A DNA stretch of 64,000 bases from positions 60,927-124,926 of the forward strand of contig VXMM01000009.1 of assembly GCA_009841105.1 (NCBI GenBank), read 5' to 3'. Position 1 is the stretch's first letter. Each line of letters opens with the position of its first letter. This document shows positions 52,402 to 62,235 of the stretch, one piece after another. The notes below the pieces were generated by a model that had not been told where the DNA came from, did not search any database, and worked only from the letters and a program-made list of their open reading frames with translations. The DNA comes from Acidimicrobiia bacterium. GTDB lineage: Bacteria; Actinomycetota; Acidimicrobiia; Spongiisociales; Spongiisociaceae. The position numbers and the translations under genes are program-made.

Positions 52402-52709
52402 GGTCCGCAGGCGACCGACGAACGCGAAAACCGCCCCCAAGACGCCCGGTGCTCCACATCGGGCCCTCCCCCGCCACCACCTGTCCTGGCTGGGAGCGTG
52501 ATCGGCCATGCCCGGGATGGAGCCGGGTGACGCGGATAGCTCCCTTTTGAAGCCTGTGAAATGTTCCCTGCTGGCCGGGCCGCTCCGATCGGTGAGACGC
52601 TTGCGTCCAGTGTAGATGCTTGGCAGTAGGCAACGTATGGCTAGGGTGTGACAGATTCCAGCCTCCGTTCGTTCGGCCGCCGACCAGCGAACGGTCCCCG
52701 AGCAGCCAA
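52402..52709. other. Convergent intergenic region with no recognised gene
   Basis: 308 bases between the epimerase and cofE stops. Short frames have no ribosome-binding site and no tRNA shape is evident. A five-pair hairpin (CCCGG..CCGGG near 52509-52525) may be a weak terminator. Nothing else is supported. Confidence 0.4.
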
Positions 52710-53411
52710 CTAGCGGAACATGTCTTGGGTGGGGCTCCGCACCAGGTCGGCGCTCGAGCCCTCACCCGGTGGGTGCTCCACCCCGCGGACCAGCGCGGCG
52801 GGGATGCCCTTGGCCTTGCCCATCACCAGGTCCGCTGCCGCGGCCAGCTCGTCCGCCAGCGCCACCTCCGTAACCTCGAGGGTGTTGCCGTAGGTGTCGG
52901 TCGTTCCGCGGTAGTCCACCACGGCGGGGAGGCCGGCCACGCCGATCGCCACATCGGTCAGGCCGTGGCGCCACGCCCTTCCGAACGTGTCGGTGATGAT
53001 CACCCCTACCGTCACCCCGAAGGCCTGCAGGAGACGGGCGCGGATCCGCCGGGCGGACTTGTCCGGAGCGATGGGGAGGAGTACCACCGAGCCGGGGCGG
53101 ACGTTGGATTTGTCGACTCCGGCGTTGGCGCATACGAACCCGTGATGCGTCTCCGTGATCACCAGCTCGTCGCGACGGCGGATAACGGCGGATGCCTCCC
53201 GTTCGACTACCCGGAGGCGCGCATCCGGGTCGTCGCCGATCTCCTCGATACGACCCTCCGCCTTCGAGACCAGCTTGTGCGTGACGACCAGTACATCCCC
53301 GTCCCTCGGTTCCAACCCGGACGCTGCCAGTCCTCCGATCAGCAGCCCGGCTAGGTCATCGCCGGGTTCGGCCTCGGGTATGCCCTCCACGGGGAAGATC
53401 GAGACGCTCAC
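52710..53411 (-). CDS. cofE: F420-0:gamma-glutamyl ligase
   Basis: A 233-residue enzyme that adds glutamates to F420-0. Motifs include VVTHKLVSKAEGRI (about 42-55), TETHHGFVCANAGVDKSNV (84-104), LLPIAPDKSARRIR, IITDTFGRAWRHGLTDVAIGVAG split around residue 140-160, and DELAAAADLVMGKAKG. It is single-domain, unlike mycobacterial FbiB, which carries a nitroreductase-like extension. Its start overlaps the end of cofD by four bases, so the two form a two-gene operon for F420. Confidence 0.92.
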   Translation of the reverse strand: MSVSIFPVEGIPEAEPGDDLAGLLIGGLAASGLEPRDGDVLVVTHKLVSKAEGRIEEIGDDPDARLRVVEREASAVIRRRDELVITETHHGFVCANAGVDKSNVRPGSVVLLPIAPDKSARRIRARLLQAFGVTVGVIITDTFGRAWRHGLTDVAIGVAGLPAVVDYRGTTDTYGNTLEVTEVALADELAAAADLVMGKAKGIPAALVRGVEHPPGEGSSADLVRSPTQDMFR

Positions 53412-54343
53412 AGAGCGAGTCCCAGGAGGCCGATCATCCGCCGGGCCAACCCGATCGCCTGTTCCACCTCCGCGATGCGAGTGGATCCGGCATGGACCGA
53501 CAACCCCGCGCTGGCCAAGGTGGTCACGTCAGCTTGGTCGGCGCCATCGATGAAGAAGTCCTGTATCAGGCCGGGATAGGCCGCTACCACCCCTGCGTTG
53601 CCCGCTGGGAAGCCCAGCGAGGTCAATACCCGGTCGGCCGGTCCCTTGAGCGCCCGGCCCCCGAACAGGGGGCTGACCGCCATCACCCGCCTGGCTCCCC
53701 GCACGGCCTCCGCGATCTCGTGGACTGCGAGGATGGGCCAGACGGACAGAGGTGGGTTGGAAGGTGCGATTACCACCGCGTCGGCGCTCGCTATGGCCTC
53801 CACGACCCCCGGGGCGGGCCGGGCCGTCGCCCCACCGACGAACCTCACCTCGGTTACCTCGTCGCGGTGGCCGCGCAGCACGAAGTACTCCTGGAACGCC
53901 ATCCAGTGGCCGGGGCCGGTAAGCACCTCGGTTCGGAGCCGATCGTCGGTAGCGGGAATGACCGTCGAGCGCACTCCCATCATCCCCGCCAGGTCGGCGG
54001 TGATGGCGTGGAGCGGATCGCCGTCCCGGAGGCGCATGGTCCGGTAGAGGTTGAGGGCGGCGTCGGCGTCTCCGATCCGGAAGCGGGTGTCGACTCCGAA
54101 GCGCGCCAGATGGTCCATCAGCACCATCGTGTCACCGGCCCGGCCCCAACCTTCGGGCCCTTCTCGCCCGGCCAGGGTGTAGAGCACCGTGTCGAGGTCC
54201 GGGGACACCGACCACCCGTAGAAGGTGTCGTCGTCCCCCACGTTCACCACCACGGTGGACTCGACGTCCTCGAGGTGATCGAAACCCCGAGCCAGGCGGG
54301 CGCCACCGACCCCTCCGGACAGGAGCGCGACCCGGCGCGTCAC
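53408..54343 (-). CDS. cofD: 2-phospho-L-lactate/phosphoenolpyruvate transferase (F420 biosynthesis)
   Basis: A 311-residue enzyme joining a phosphorylated three-carbon unit to the deazaflavin FO to make F420-0 or its dehydro form. It starts LLSGGVGGARLARGF. VNVGDDDTFYGWSVSPDLDTVLY (about 35-57), WGRAGDTMVLMDHL, FRIGDADAALNLYR and APSNPPLSVWPIL are family hallmarks. GTG 54343 gives the family N-terminus; upstream in-frame codons would add 24 residues. It lies divergently from the large glycosyltransferase gene at 54407 with about 60 bases between. In mycobacteria the fbiA/fbiB pair also neighbours envelope glycan genes. Confidence 0.92.
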   Translation of the reverse strand: MTRRVALLSGGVGGARLARGFDHLEDVESTVVVNVGDDDTFYGWSVSPDLDTVLYTLAGREGPEGWGRAGDTMVLMDHLARFGVDTRFRIGDADAALNLYRTMRLRDGDPLHAITADLAGMMGVRSTVIPATDDRLRTEVLTGPGHWMAFQEYFVLRGHRDEVTEVRFVGGATARPAPGVVEAIASADAVVIAPSNPPLSVWPILAVHEIAEAVRGARRVMAVSPLFGGRALKGPADRVLTSLGFPAGNAGVVAAYPGLIQDFFIDGADQADVTTLASAGLSVHAGSTRIAEVEQAIGLARRMIGLLGLAL

Positions 54344-54406
54344 AGGCCGGGATCTGAGTTGACGGTTATTGTCTTGTGGCTCGTTCCGTAACACAATGGG
54401 GTTTCC

Positions 54407-57193
54407 ATGACCCAACCTGCCCCTCCATCACCGAAGCCGCGCGTCCTAGCGCTGGTGGTGGCCCGTAGGGGAGACGAGATCGCCGACGTGCTGGCAAGCA
54501 TCGAGTCCCAAGTCTACGAGGTCGAGGACGTGGTCGTCATCGCCGACCAGCGCCCGGACGTCGCTCCGGAGACGGCCCGGCCCAAGACGGCGCGGCGGCT
54601 CTCGGAGGCCTTGGACGCTATCGACGGTCCGGTGGACTACCTGTGGATGCTGGACTCCCGGACCACTGCCCGACCCGACGCCCTGGCTGCCCTGATCGAC
54701 GCCGCCGAGAGCCTGGAGGCGTCCGTGGTCGGTTCGAAGGTCCTCGATTCCGACCATCCCGACCGGCTGCTGTCCGTGGGCGGGCCCACCGATGTGTTCG
54801 GGTTCCCGTACACGGGCCTCGAGAGCGGGGAGATCGATCAGGAGCAGTTCGACGTGATCCGGGACGTGGCGTTCCTGGAGCCGGCTTCGCTGCTCGTGAG
54901 ACGGGATCTCGCCGAAGGCCTGGGCGGGCTGGATCACACCCTGCCCTACCTCTCCTTCGGCCTGGACATCTGCCAGCGGGCCCGGGTGGTGGGCGGCCGG
55001 GTGGTCGTGACCCCGGGCTCGGAGGTTTTCAGCCGGGCCAGCGGCGCCCAGCGGCCCACCACTTGGCGGGAGCAGGCCGGACGGCTCCGGACCATGCTCA
55101 AGACCTACTCCCTGGTAACCCTTCTGTGGGTTCTACCCGCCCTGTTCCTGGTGGGCCTGGCGACCTGGCTCTACCGGCTCGCGAAGGGTTCCCTCACCGG
55201 ACCGGTGGACTGGACACGCACCTGGGCCTGGAACCTCCTCTACCTACCATCGACCCTGCAGGCCCGGAGGCGCGCTCCGACGACCTCCATGGAATCCGAT
55301 GCCGAGCTGTTCCGCTTCCAGGTCCGGGGCTCCCTGGAGCTGCGCGAGATCGCGGCCGAACTGGGCGCCCGGCTCGGCGCCGGCGACGAGCAGGAGGAGC
55401 CGGACGATCGCGCCCCCCCGGCCTTCTGGCAGAGGCCGGATGTGATAACCACGGTGCTGGGCGTGGCGCTGGTGCTGGTGCTCACTCGCTCCGTCAGCGC
55501 CGAGGGACTGCCGGCGACCGGATACGTGCTGCCGCTGGCGGAATCGGCCTGGGACACCCTGCGCGCTTATGCCGGAGGATGGCATCCGGGCGGTCTGGGC
55601 AGCCCCGAGCCCATGCATCCATCGGTCGGCGCCACCGCTGCACTCAAACTGCTCCTCGGCAACCGGGGCGGGGCGGCCGGCATCCTCACGGTGGCCGCGG
55701 TCGCCTCAGGCGTGGCCGGCATGGTGGCCCTCGTCCGGAGGCTCGGCCTCAGCCGCGGAGCCCGCCTGGTGGGTGGGGCGGTGTTCGTAGCCGGGTTCCC
55801 GGCACTGTGGTTGGCCGGGGAGGGATACTGGCCCGGCCTACTGGCGCTGGGGGGTCTCCCCTGGTCACTGGCGGGGGTGGTGGCGTCCGACCCGGAGACC
55901 GGCCGGGGCTGGACGGGGCGCCTCGCCAGGGTGGGTCTGGCCACCGCTGCCTCGGCTGCATTCGTCCCGCTGTCGATCGTGATACCCCTGGTGTTCGGAC
56001 TGGTCTGGGGGGCAGTGGCGCGGCGGGGCCGCCCTCCGGTCATCGGCGCGGCCGGATCGGTGCTCGCCCTGCCCGTGTTGCTGCCGTGGCTGAGCGGTCG
56101 CGGCGTAACCGAGGTGCTCGGGATGGGCGCCCCGTTCCACCCCGATCCGTCCTGGTGGGTGGCCGTTCCGTTGCTCGTAGCGGGCGTCGTGGCCACGGTG
56201 GTTGCCCGCGGCCGGCCACTGTCGGTGGTGGTTACGGGGATGGTGATCGGATCGGTCGGGCTCCTCGTGGCGCGGGCTGGTTCCCTCGGCGCGGGTCAGG
56301 AGACAACGGCCGCGGGTCTGCTCGCCGCCGCGGCCGGCGCGGCGCTGGTCGTCGCCGGCGCCCTCGATGCGCCGGCATCGCTCGGCATTGACGTCTCCCT
56401 GCTGCGAACCGTTCCCGCGTACGCGGCGATGGTGGCAGCCATCCTGGTCGGGTTGACCGCCCTTATAGCTGCCCCGGCCGGCCGCATGGGGCTACCTGAT
56501 GACCGGTTCGGCGCCTTCGCGTTCGCCTCCAGCCGGGCCGAGGCCCACGGCCCCGACCGGGTGCTGCTGACCGGGCCCGCCGAGACCATGCCGGGTCAGT
56601 ATCGGGTGCTTCCGGACGGTACGCCCTACCGCCTGATCGGCGGCATCCTGGACTACCCGCAGGCCTGGCTCCCCGAAGCCCGCCTGGGTGATGCCGTCCT
56701 GGAGGAGACACTGGTAGGGATGATTGACGGGCAGGAGCTCCGCCCGGGCGAGTTGCTGGCGCAGTTCGGTATCCGCTGGGTGGCGGCCACCGGTCCCAGC
56801 CCGCTCGTCGACGCCATGAGTGGACAGCTGGACATGCGACCGCTGGCCGGCCTCTTCGTTGGCGAGTCCGGCGGGGTCTGGGAAAACGACATGCCCGCCT
56901 ACCGGGCAGCCACCGATCAGGGCGAGGCATGGTCGTGGGCGGCGCCCGACTATGTGGGCCGCCAGTCTGGAGGCTCGGTGCGGATCGCGGAGAACGCCGA
57001 CCACCGATGGGGCCCGGGCGCTTGGCAGCAGGACGGCTGGGCCAACCGCGTGCCTGCGGAGGCCGGTGTCGCCACCTTCGCGGGGGTAGATTCCTTCCGC
57101 TTCCAGGCCCGGGCGGCAGCTGTCGTGGTGATATTGCTGGCCGGCCTGTCGTTGGTACGGGCCAGGCGTCGGGCGGGGGACCAACCATCATGA
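54407..57193 (+). CDS. Large GT2 glycosyltransferase fused to a polytopic membrane domain
   Basis: A 928-residue protein. Residues 1-230 form a GT2 domain with VLALVVARRGDEI at the start, VVVIADQRP, WMLDSRTTARPDAL at the metal site and VAFLEPASLLVRRDL. After it two membrane helices occur near 235-260. From about 345 to 690 there are around ten hydrophobic segments. A soluble segment (about 700-900) and a last helix end it. Actinobacterial proteins of this shape occur beside the F420 and mannose genes and probably build cell-envelope glycans; the product is unknown. It overlaps the next gene by four bases and starts a four-gene operon. Confidence 0.78.
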   Translation: MTQPAPPSPKPRVLALVVARRGDEIADVLASIESQVYEVEDVVVIADQRPDVAPETARPKTARRLSEALDAIDGPVDYLWMLDSRTTARPDALAALIDAAESLEASVVGSKVLDSDHPDRLLSVGGPTDVFGFPYTGLESGEIDQEQFDVIRDVAFLEPASLLVRRDLAEGLGGLDHTLPYLSFGLDICQRARVVGGRVVVTPGSEVFSRASGAQRPTTWREQAGRLRTMLKTYSLVTLLWVLPALFLVGLATWLYRLAKGSLTGPVDWTRTWAWNLLYLPSTLQARRRAPTTSMESDAELFRFQVRGSLELREIAAELGARLGAGDEQEEPDDRAPPAFWQRPDVITTVLGVALVLVLTRSVSAEGLPATGYVLPLAESAWDTLRAYAGGWHPGGLGSPEPMHPSVGATAALKLLLGNRGGAAGILTVAAVASGVAGMVALVRRLGLSRGARLVGGAVFVAGFPALWLAGEGYWPGLLALGGLPWSLAGVVASDPETGRGWTGRLARVGLATAASAAFVPLSIVIPLVFGLVWGAVARRGRPPVIGAAGSVLALPVLLPWLSGRGVTEVLGMGAPFHPDPSWWVAVPLLVAGVVATVVARGRPLSVVVTGMVIGSVGLLVARAGSLGAGQETTAAGLLAAAAGAALVVAGALDAPASLGIDVSLLRTVPAYAAMVAAILVGLTALIAAPAGRMGLPDDRFGAFAFASSRAEAHGPDRVLLTGPAETMPGQYRVLPDGTPYRLIGGILDYPQAWLPEARLGDAVLEETLVGMIDGQELRPGELLAQFGIRWVAATGPSPLVDAMSGQLDMRPLAGLFVGESGGVWENDMPAYRAATDQGEAWSWAAPDYVGRQSGGSVRIAENADHRWGPGAWQQDGWANRVPAEAGVATFAGVDSFRFQARAAAVVVILLAGLSLVRARRRAGDQPS

Positions 57194-58497
57194 ACCGCAT
57201 ACTCGCTCTGGTCGTGGCGGCCCTCGCCGTGGTCGTAGCGACCATGCAACCTGCCCCGGAGCCGCCCGTTCCGACCGTGGAGGTCACGATCCGTTCGGAG
57301 GCGCCGACCGGTGGGGCATCCCACTTCGCCCACTGTCCCTGGTCGCGTTCCGACAGCCTCCGGAGCTCGGCGTACAGCGTGCTGGGAGAGGGTCCCGCCA
57401 GCTTCGATCTCTCTTTCCTGGAAGGTGGCTCGGTGGAGGACAGGATTTCGGGTCGGATCGACTCCGACACGGCGGCCAGGGTCGAGAACCCGCGTCCGGT
57501 CGGCGCCAGTTCCGCGCTCGTGGAGTTCTCCGGGAGCATGGGCACAGTCGGCGTGGTGGCCGCTGGTGAGGGCCTGCTGGCGGGCGACCTGTGCTCTGGC
57601 AGGATTCCGGACTCCTGGCATCTGCCGGGCGGTTCCACGCTCGAGGGCGAGAGCCTGGTACTCCGCCTCTTCAACCCCTTCACCGCCGACGCCCGGATCG
57701 ACCTCTGGGCATTCAGCGAGTTCGGTATCGAGGCCGGAGAAGCCTTGGAGGGATTGACGGTTCCAGCCCGGCGGACCCGGGTTGTGGCACTCGAAGAGAT
57801 ACTGCCCCGCCGGGAGTCACTGTCGATAATCGTACGACCGACCCTGGGCTCGGTCATACCGGTGATGGTGCTCGATACCGGCACTGACATGGCGGTCTGG
57901 CCCGGCGCCGACACCGGCACCGGATGGGAGTTCCCGGTAGCGGGCGCGGTCGGGCTCCGGAGTGACCTGGTCCTGACCAATGAAGCCTCCATTCCGGTCA
58001 ACTTCCTCATCGAAGCGTTCGACGAATCCGGTGCGTCGCTACCCACCCAGGTGGGCCGCATCGAGGGGCCGGGCCAGGCGCGGGTGTCACTGGAGGGGGT
58101 GAGTTCTTCCGGGTTCGGGGTACGGGTGACAGGCGACGGACCCTTCGGCGCGGCCATCGTGGCTCGGTCGGAGACAAGTGTCGCCGCGACCGTCGGGGCT
58201 CGGACCACGGCGACCGGATGGCTGGTACCGGGTCCGGGGGTGGTCTCATCCGGGAGCCGGCTCAGGTTGCTCAACGCCGGTGTCACCGAACTGACCGTGA
58301 CCTACCGGACACTCACGCCAGCGGGAAGGACTCGCGCCAATGTGATCGATATTCCCCCCAACGCGGTCCGGACCGTCCATATTGCCGCCCAGGAGGTCGC
58401 CGGCGTCCGGGTCACCTCCGACGGACCCCTGACGGTGGGATGGCTGGCGGCCGTATCCGGCCGAGCGATGTTCTCGGGGGCGATCCCTAGTGGCTGA
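57190..58497 (+). CDS. Secreted beta-rich protein of the DUF5719-like type
   Basis: A 435-residue exported protein with a Sec-type signal (RILALVVAALAVVVATMQPAP, about residues 3-23, shown here as one short stretch boundary only). The rest alternates short beta-like strands with Gly/Ser turns and contains two cysteines (about 49 and 137). It resembles the DUF5719 family found next to large glycosyltransferases in actinobacteria; no activity is known. ATG 57190 overlaps the glycosyltransferase stop by four bases and its end overlaps the next gene by eight, so it is co-expressed with both. A wall-assembly accessory role is inference from context. Confidence 0.7.
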   Translation: MNRILALVVAALAVVVATMQPAPEPPVPTVEVTIRSEAPTGGASHFAHCPWSRSDSLRSSAYSVLGEGPASFDLSFLEGGSVEDRISGRIDSDTAARVENPRPVGASSALVEFSGSMGTVGVVAAGEGLLAGDLCSGRIPDSWHLPGGSTLEGESLVLRLFNPFTADARIDLWAFSEFGIEAGEALEGLTVPARRTRVVALEEILPRRESLSIIVRPTLGSVIPVMVLDTGTDMAVWPGADTGTGWEFPVAGAVGLRSDLVLTNEASIPVNFLIEAFDESGASLPTQVGRIEGPGQARVSLEGVSSSGFGVRVTGDGPFGAAIVARSETSVAATVGARTTATGWLVPGPGVVSSGSRLRLLNAGVTELTVTYRTLTPAGRTRANVIDIPPNAVRTVHIAAQEVAGVRVTSDGPLTVGWLAAVSGRAMFSGAIPSG

Positions 58498-58870
58498 CGG
58501 GTTCGCGATTCGTTTGCTGCTGGTCCTGGCGGCTGTGGGAGTGGTGGCGGCTGTGGCCGTCTTCCGTCCGAGACGGCCACGAACCCCGCTCTCCGTGGAG
58601 GGGAACCTCGACGGCCCCGGTGTATACCTCTTCACGGCTGCCGCGTGTGATGCGTGCGATAAGGCCCGAGCGGTCTACCGGAAGGCTCTGGGCGAGTCGG
58701 GCTTCACCGAGCGGAGTTGGGAGGAGCACCCCGGCCTCCTGACCCGGCTCGGGGTAGCCGAGATACCGATCGGAGCGGTGGTCGACGCCGACGGTAAGCA
58801 GGTGGCTTCGTTCGTCCAGGTACCGAGGCCCCTTACTCTCCGGAGGGCGGTCCGGAAGATGCGGGCATGA
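58490..58870 (+). CDS. Membrane-anchored thioredoxin-like protein
   Basis: A 126-residue protein with one N-terminal membrane helix (about 7-26) and a thioredoxin-like fold. GVYLFTAAACDACDKAR supplies a CxxC redox motif (CDAC) near residue 53. The cis-proline region is visible as VAEIPIGAV. Substrates are unknown; it may reduce or oxidise exported proteins made by its operon neighbours. GTG 58490 overlaps the upstream gene by eight bases, and its stop overlaps the next start by four. Confidence 0.75.
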   Translation: MADGFAIRLLLVLAAVGVVAAVAVFRPRRPRTPLSVEGNLDGPGVYLFTAAACDACDKARAVYRKALGESGFTERSWEEHPGLLTRLGVAEIPIGAVVDADGKQVASFVQVPRPLTLRRAVRKMRA

Positions 58871-61407
58871 CCGGGATGGCCGATCCGCCCGGGGCCATCG
58901 GAGACGAGGTCCGGTCGCGGGGATGGTCGGCGCGGACGTCGGCCATCGTAGTGGCCATGGTCTCGCTTGCGACGCTCGTGGCGGTGGCACCTCATCTGCT
59001 GCTGGTCGCCAACACCCCGACTGGCGGCGACATGGGCGCGCACGTGCTTGGTCCCGCCTACCTGCGGGATGTCCTGCTCCCGTCCGGCCGGATCATGGGT
59101 TGGTCGAACCACTGGTTCGCCGGGTTCCCCATCTTCTACTTCTACTTTCCCCTTCCCTCGCTGGTGATCGTGGCCCTCGACCTGGCGCTTCCCTACGGGG
59201 TGGCGTTCAAGACGGTGACGGTCATTGGGTTGGTGGCGCTCGCTCCGGCCACGTACTTCCTCGTCCGGTCGATGGGGTTAGCGCGCCCGGTCGCCGCGGT
59301 CGCGGCGGCGGCCGGAGGCGTGTACGCCTTCATGGAGACCCCGACCCCCAACATCTTCGGCGGCACGATCGCCTCCAGCCTGGCCGGAGAGTTCTCGTAC
59401 TCATGGTCGTTCGCCTTCATGCTCGTCTACCTTGGATGTCTGATCAGGGCGGTGCACGACGATCGCACGTACTTCCTGGGAGCGGCGGCCGCGCTGGCCG
59501 GAACGGCTCTCTGCCATGTGATCCCGACCATGGGCGCAGTGTTCGCGTCGCTGTTCGTGCTCGTGGTTTCGCTGCTCGTGGCGGTCGGTCGCTCGAGCTG
59601 GTGGGAGCGTCTCCAGACGGGCGAGCGCCGGGAGGGCGCCGGAGCCGGGCTGCGCTGGTGGATCGTGCCGGGAACCTGGGTCGTTGGTTTCATGCTGGCT
59701 GCGTTCTGGGCGCTGCCGCTGGTGATCCGGCTGCGGTACACGACCGAGATGAACTGGCAGCCCCTGGCGGGGTTCGACGAGTTGTTTCCGGTGGAACTGT
59801 GGCCGGTGGCCATCCTGGGCGTGACAGGCCTGGTGATGGCCCTGCGGAGGACCGGACGAGCCGTGGCGCCGGCTGCCTTGACACTGGTGCCGATCCCGGC
59901 CTTCTTCCTGCTCAGCCAGGGCGCCAAGCTCTGGAACGGCCGCGCCCTTCCCCACTGGTTCTACGGTCTGCACCTCTTCGCCGGTATCGCGGTCGGCCTG
60001 CTGGTCGTGGCGGTCTGCCGCCGGCTCCCGGAGCGAACGCCCATCTGGTGGATCCAGACCGTCATCGTGGCCGCCGTCTGGGTGCTGGTGTTCGGGCCGG
60101 CCATCGGGGAACCGGCCTGGGACGTCGAGGGCGTGGGCGGCTGGTTCGACACGTTGCGGCTGGGGCCGCTGGTCGAGCGGATTTCCGGTCCCGACCTGCT
60201 GGTGCTGGCGGCGGGGGTACTTCTGCTGTGGCTGGTGGGACGCCGGGCGCCGCCCGCCACCCGAATCGTGCTCCCCGTCCTGGCATCTGTGGCGATCACG
60301 GGAATCATCTTCGTGGGAGTGGTCACCGAGGAGAACTACGTAGGCGCCTGGGCGCGCTGGAACTACCTCGGTTACGAGGGTAAGGCGACCTGGCCCGAGT
60401 ACGAAGGAGTGATGTCGGCGATAGGCGCCCTGCCGCCGGGCCGGGTCCAGTGGGAAGCCAACAGCGAGCTCAACAAGTACGGCACCCCCATGGCGCCGAT
60501 GCTGTTCCCGTACTGGACCGAGGGCACCCACCCCTCCATGGAAGGCTTGTACTTCGAGTCCTCCGTTACCACCCCATTCCACTTCCTGAACGCGTCCGAG
60601 CTTGCCAGCGCTCCCTCCAACCCGATTCCCGGGCTGGCCTACCACACCGGTGACATCGATCGGGGCGCCGTGCATATGCGCCTCTTCAACGTGTCCTACT
60701 ACGTGGCCTACACCGACACGGCGAAGGGCAGGGCCGACCGGCATGAGGACTTCACCTTCGTTCAGGACTCGCCGCCGTTCCGGATCTACTCCCTTCCTGA
60801 GAGCTCCCTGGTGGAAGTGGCGGTCAACCAGCCCTGGGTCTTCGAGGAGACGGGCTCGGGGCTCCTTACCTCTCTGGTAACTACGTTCACCGAGGACACC
60901 GACCCACATTTCGTGGATGTGGCGCTCGACTGGTACGAGGACATCAGCCTCGTGGACCAATGGATCGTGGCGGACGGTCCCTCGCACTGGGAGCGGATCA
61001 CTCCCGATCTCGACGGCGCCACCGTTCCGGTCACCACCAGCTCGGAGGTGGAGGTGTCCGATGTGGTGCTCGAGGATCACCGGGTGGCGTTCAAGACCAC
61101 CGGGGTGGGGCTTCCCCACCTGATCAAGGTCTCCTACTTCCCCAACTGGACGGCCTATGGCGCCGAGGGTCCTTGGCGAGCTACTCCGGCCTTCATGGTG
61201 GTGGTGCCGACCGGCAGCGAGGTCGAGTTACGTTTCGAGAACACCTGGGTGGAGAGAGTGGGGGCTGGGTTGACCGGCGCCGGTGGGATCATCCTGGTCA
61301 TCTGGTTGGTCAGCGCCGCACGCCGGCGATCAACTCAGGCAGCACCTCCGCCCGAGGGGCTCCGTGATCCCGCCCTGCGGGGTACCGGCCGTACCGGACA
61401 CGGCTAG
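58867..61407 (+). CDS. Large polytopic membrane protein, GT-C-like
   Basis: An 846-residue protein with about a dozen membrane segments up to residue 490, a soluble region (about 500-800) and a last C-terminal helix. Near the first loop NTPTGGDMGAHVLGPAYLRD holds an aspartate at the position where GT-C enzymes have their catalytic acid, and FFxYFP-type aromatic loops follow. It is probably a lipid-linked sugar transferase or a relative of 6-pyruvoyl-tetrahydropterin-synthase-related membrane proteins. It ends the operon 54407-61407 and overlaps the convergent GT2 gene by four bases. Function not assigned. Confidence 0.7.
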   Translation: MTGMADPPGAIGDEVRSRGWSARTSAIVVAMVSLATLVAVAPHLLLVANTPTGGDMGAHVLGPAYLRDVLLPSGRIMGWSNHWFAGFPIFYFYFPLPSLVIVALDLALPYGVAFKTVTVIGLVALAPATYFLVRSMGLARPVAAVAAAAGGVYAFMETPTPNIFGGTIASSLAGEFSYSWSFAFMLVYLGCLIRAVHDDRTYFLGAAAALAGTALCHVIPTMGAVFASLFVLVVSLLVAVGRSSWWERLQTGERREGAGAGLRWWIVPGTWVVGFMLAAFWALPLVIRLRYTTEMNWQPLAGFDELFPVELWPVAILGVTGLVMALRRTGRAVAPAALTLVPIPAFFLLSQGAKLWNGRALPHWFYGLHLFAGIAVGLLVVAVCRRLPERTPIWWIQTVIVAAVWVLVFGPAIGEPAWDVEGVGGWFDTLRLGPLVERISGPDLLVLAAGVLLLWLVGRRAPPATRIVLPVLASVAITGIIFVGVVTEENYVGAWARWNYLGYEGKATWPEYEGVMSAIGALPPGRVQWEANSELNKYGTPMAPMLFPYWTEGTHPSMEGLYFESSVTTPFHFLNASELASAPSNPIPGLAYHTGDIDRGAVHMRLFNVSYYVAYTDTAKGRADRHEDFTFVQDSPPFRIYSLPESSLVEVAVNQPWVFEETGSGLLTSLVTTFTEDTDPHFVDVALDWYEDISLVDQWIVADGPSHWERITPDLDGATVPVTTSSEVEVSDVVLEDHRVAFKTTGVGLPHLIKVSYFPNWTAYGAEGPWRATPAFMVVVPTGSEVELRFENTWVERVGAGLTGAGGIILVIWLVSAARRRSTQAAPPPEGLRDPALRGTGRTGHG

Positions 61408-62114
61408 CCGCTACCGAGGCTCCGGCGGAGCGTGATCAGGCCCCGCAGGGTCCGCGGTACCCGGCGGAGCAGGGAGGACCGGGCCTCCCTCAACTCCTCT
61501 ACGGTGATCGGAACCTCGACGATCCGGTACCCGGCCCGCTCGGCCCGCAGGACCAGCTCGGTGTCGAACAGGTCCTCGGTCAGGCGCACTCGCGGGAGGA
61601 TCTCCTGCACCACCGGGGCGCGGAGCGCCTTGATGCCATGGGTGTCGGTCAGACCGGATCCGACCACCGTGCGGAGGGCCAGGTTGAACACCCGGGTGGC
61701 CAGGCGGCGTATCCACGGTCGCCGGTCCCGGGAACCGGGGGCCCGCTTCGAGGCGATCACCACATCGGCCGATCCGCCGAACTCCGCAACCCTTTGCAGG
61801 AACTCTCCGGAGTGGTAGTCGATGTCGAATACCACCAGCCATCCCAGATCCCCGGCCGCCTTCATGCCGGTCCGGATGGCGAGCCCGTAGTCGGCGCCGT
61901 CGATCTGAATCACGTCCAGGCGGGAGTCGGAGGCGGCTTCGGACAAGGCCTCAATATGGGTGCGGTCGGTCGATCCGTTCTCCACCAGGATGATCCGGTA
62001 CCGGGGCGTAACCGTCTCCACCTGCTCCCGGATCCGGGCCAGGGCGGACCCCATGAAGCCGGCCTCGTTGTGGACCGGGATGATGATGGTGATCTGCGGC
62101 TGGGTCATGGTCAT
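61404..62114 (-). CDS. GT2 family glycosyltransferase (dolichol-phosphate-sugar synthase-like)
   Basis: A 236-residue GT2 enzyme with ITIIIPVHNEAGFMGS, VENGSTDRT, an FDIDYHSGEFL metal-site variant, and LTDTHGIKALRAPVV in the acceptor half. It has no membrane helices. It fits the polyprenyl-phosphate glycosyltransferase group that supplies activated sugars to membrane GT-C enzymes like its convergent neighbour. ATG 62114 is preferred, with ATG 62108 two codons on; an in-frame extension upstream of them is Pro/Ala-rich and unlikely. Confidence 0.82.
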   Translation of the reverse strand: MTMTQPQITIIIPVHNEAGFMGSALARIREQVETVTPRYRIILVENGSTDRTHIEALSEAASDSRLDVIQIDGADYGLAIRTGMKAAGDLGWLVVFDIDYHSGEFLQRVAEFGGSADVVIASKRAPGSRDRRPWIRRLATRVFNLALRTVVGSGLTDTHGIKALRAPVVQEILPRVRLTEDLFDTELVLRAERAGYRIVEVPITVEELREARSSLLRRVPRTLRGLITLRRSLGSG

Positions 62115-62235
62115 TACCGGGGGCGAGTGTAGGGTCGGGCCCGGCGGTCGCGGCAAATGCCGGGCTCCAATGCCGGCCCCGGACGGAGCCGGAGCGCCGG
62201 CCTGCCCCACAGGCACCACTAGCCTCTGGGGTCTC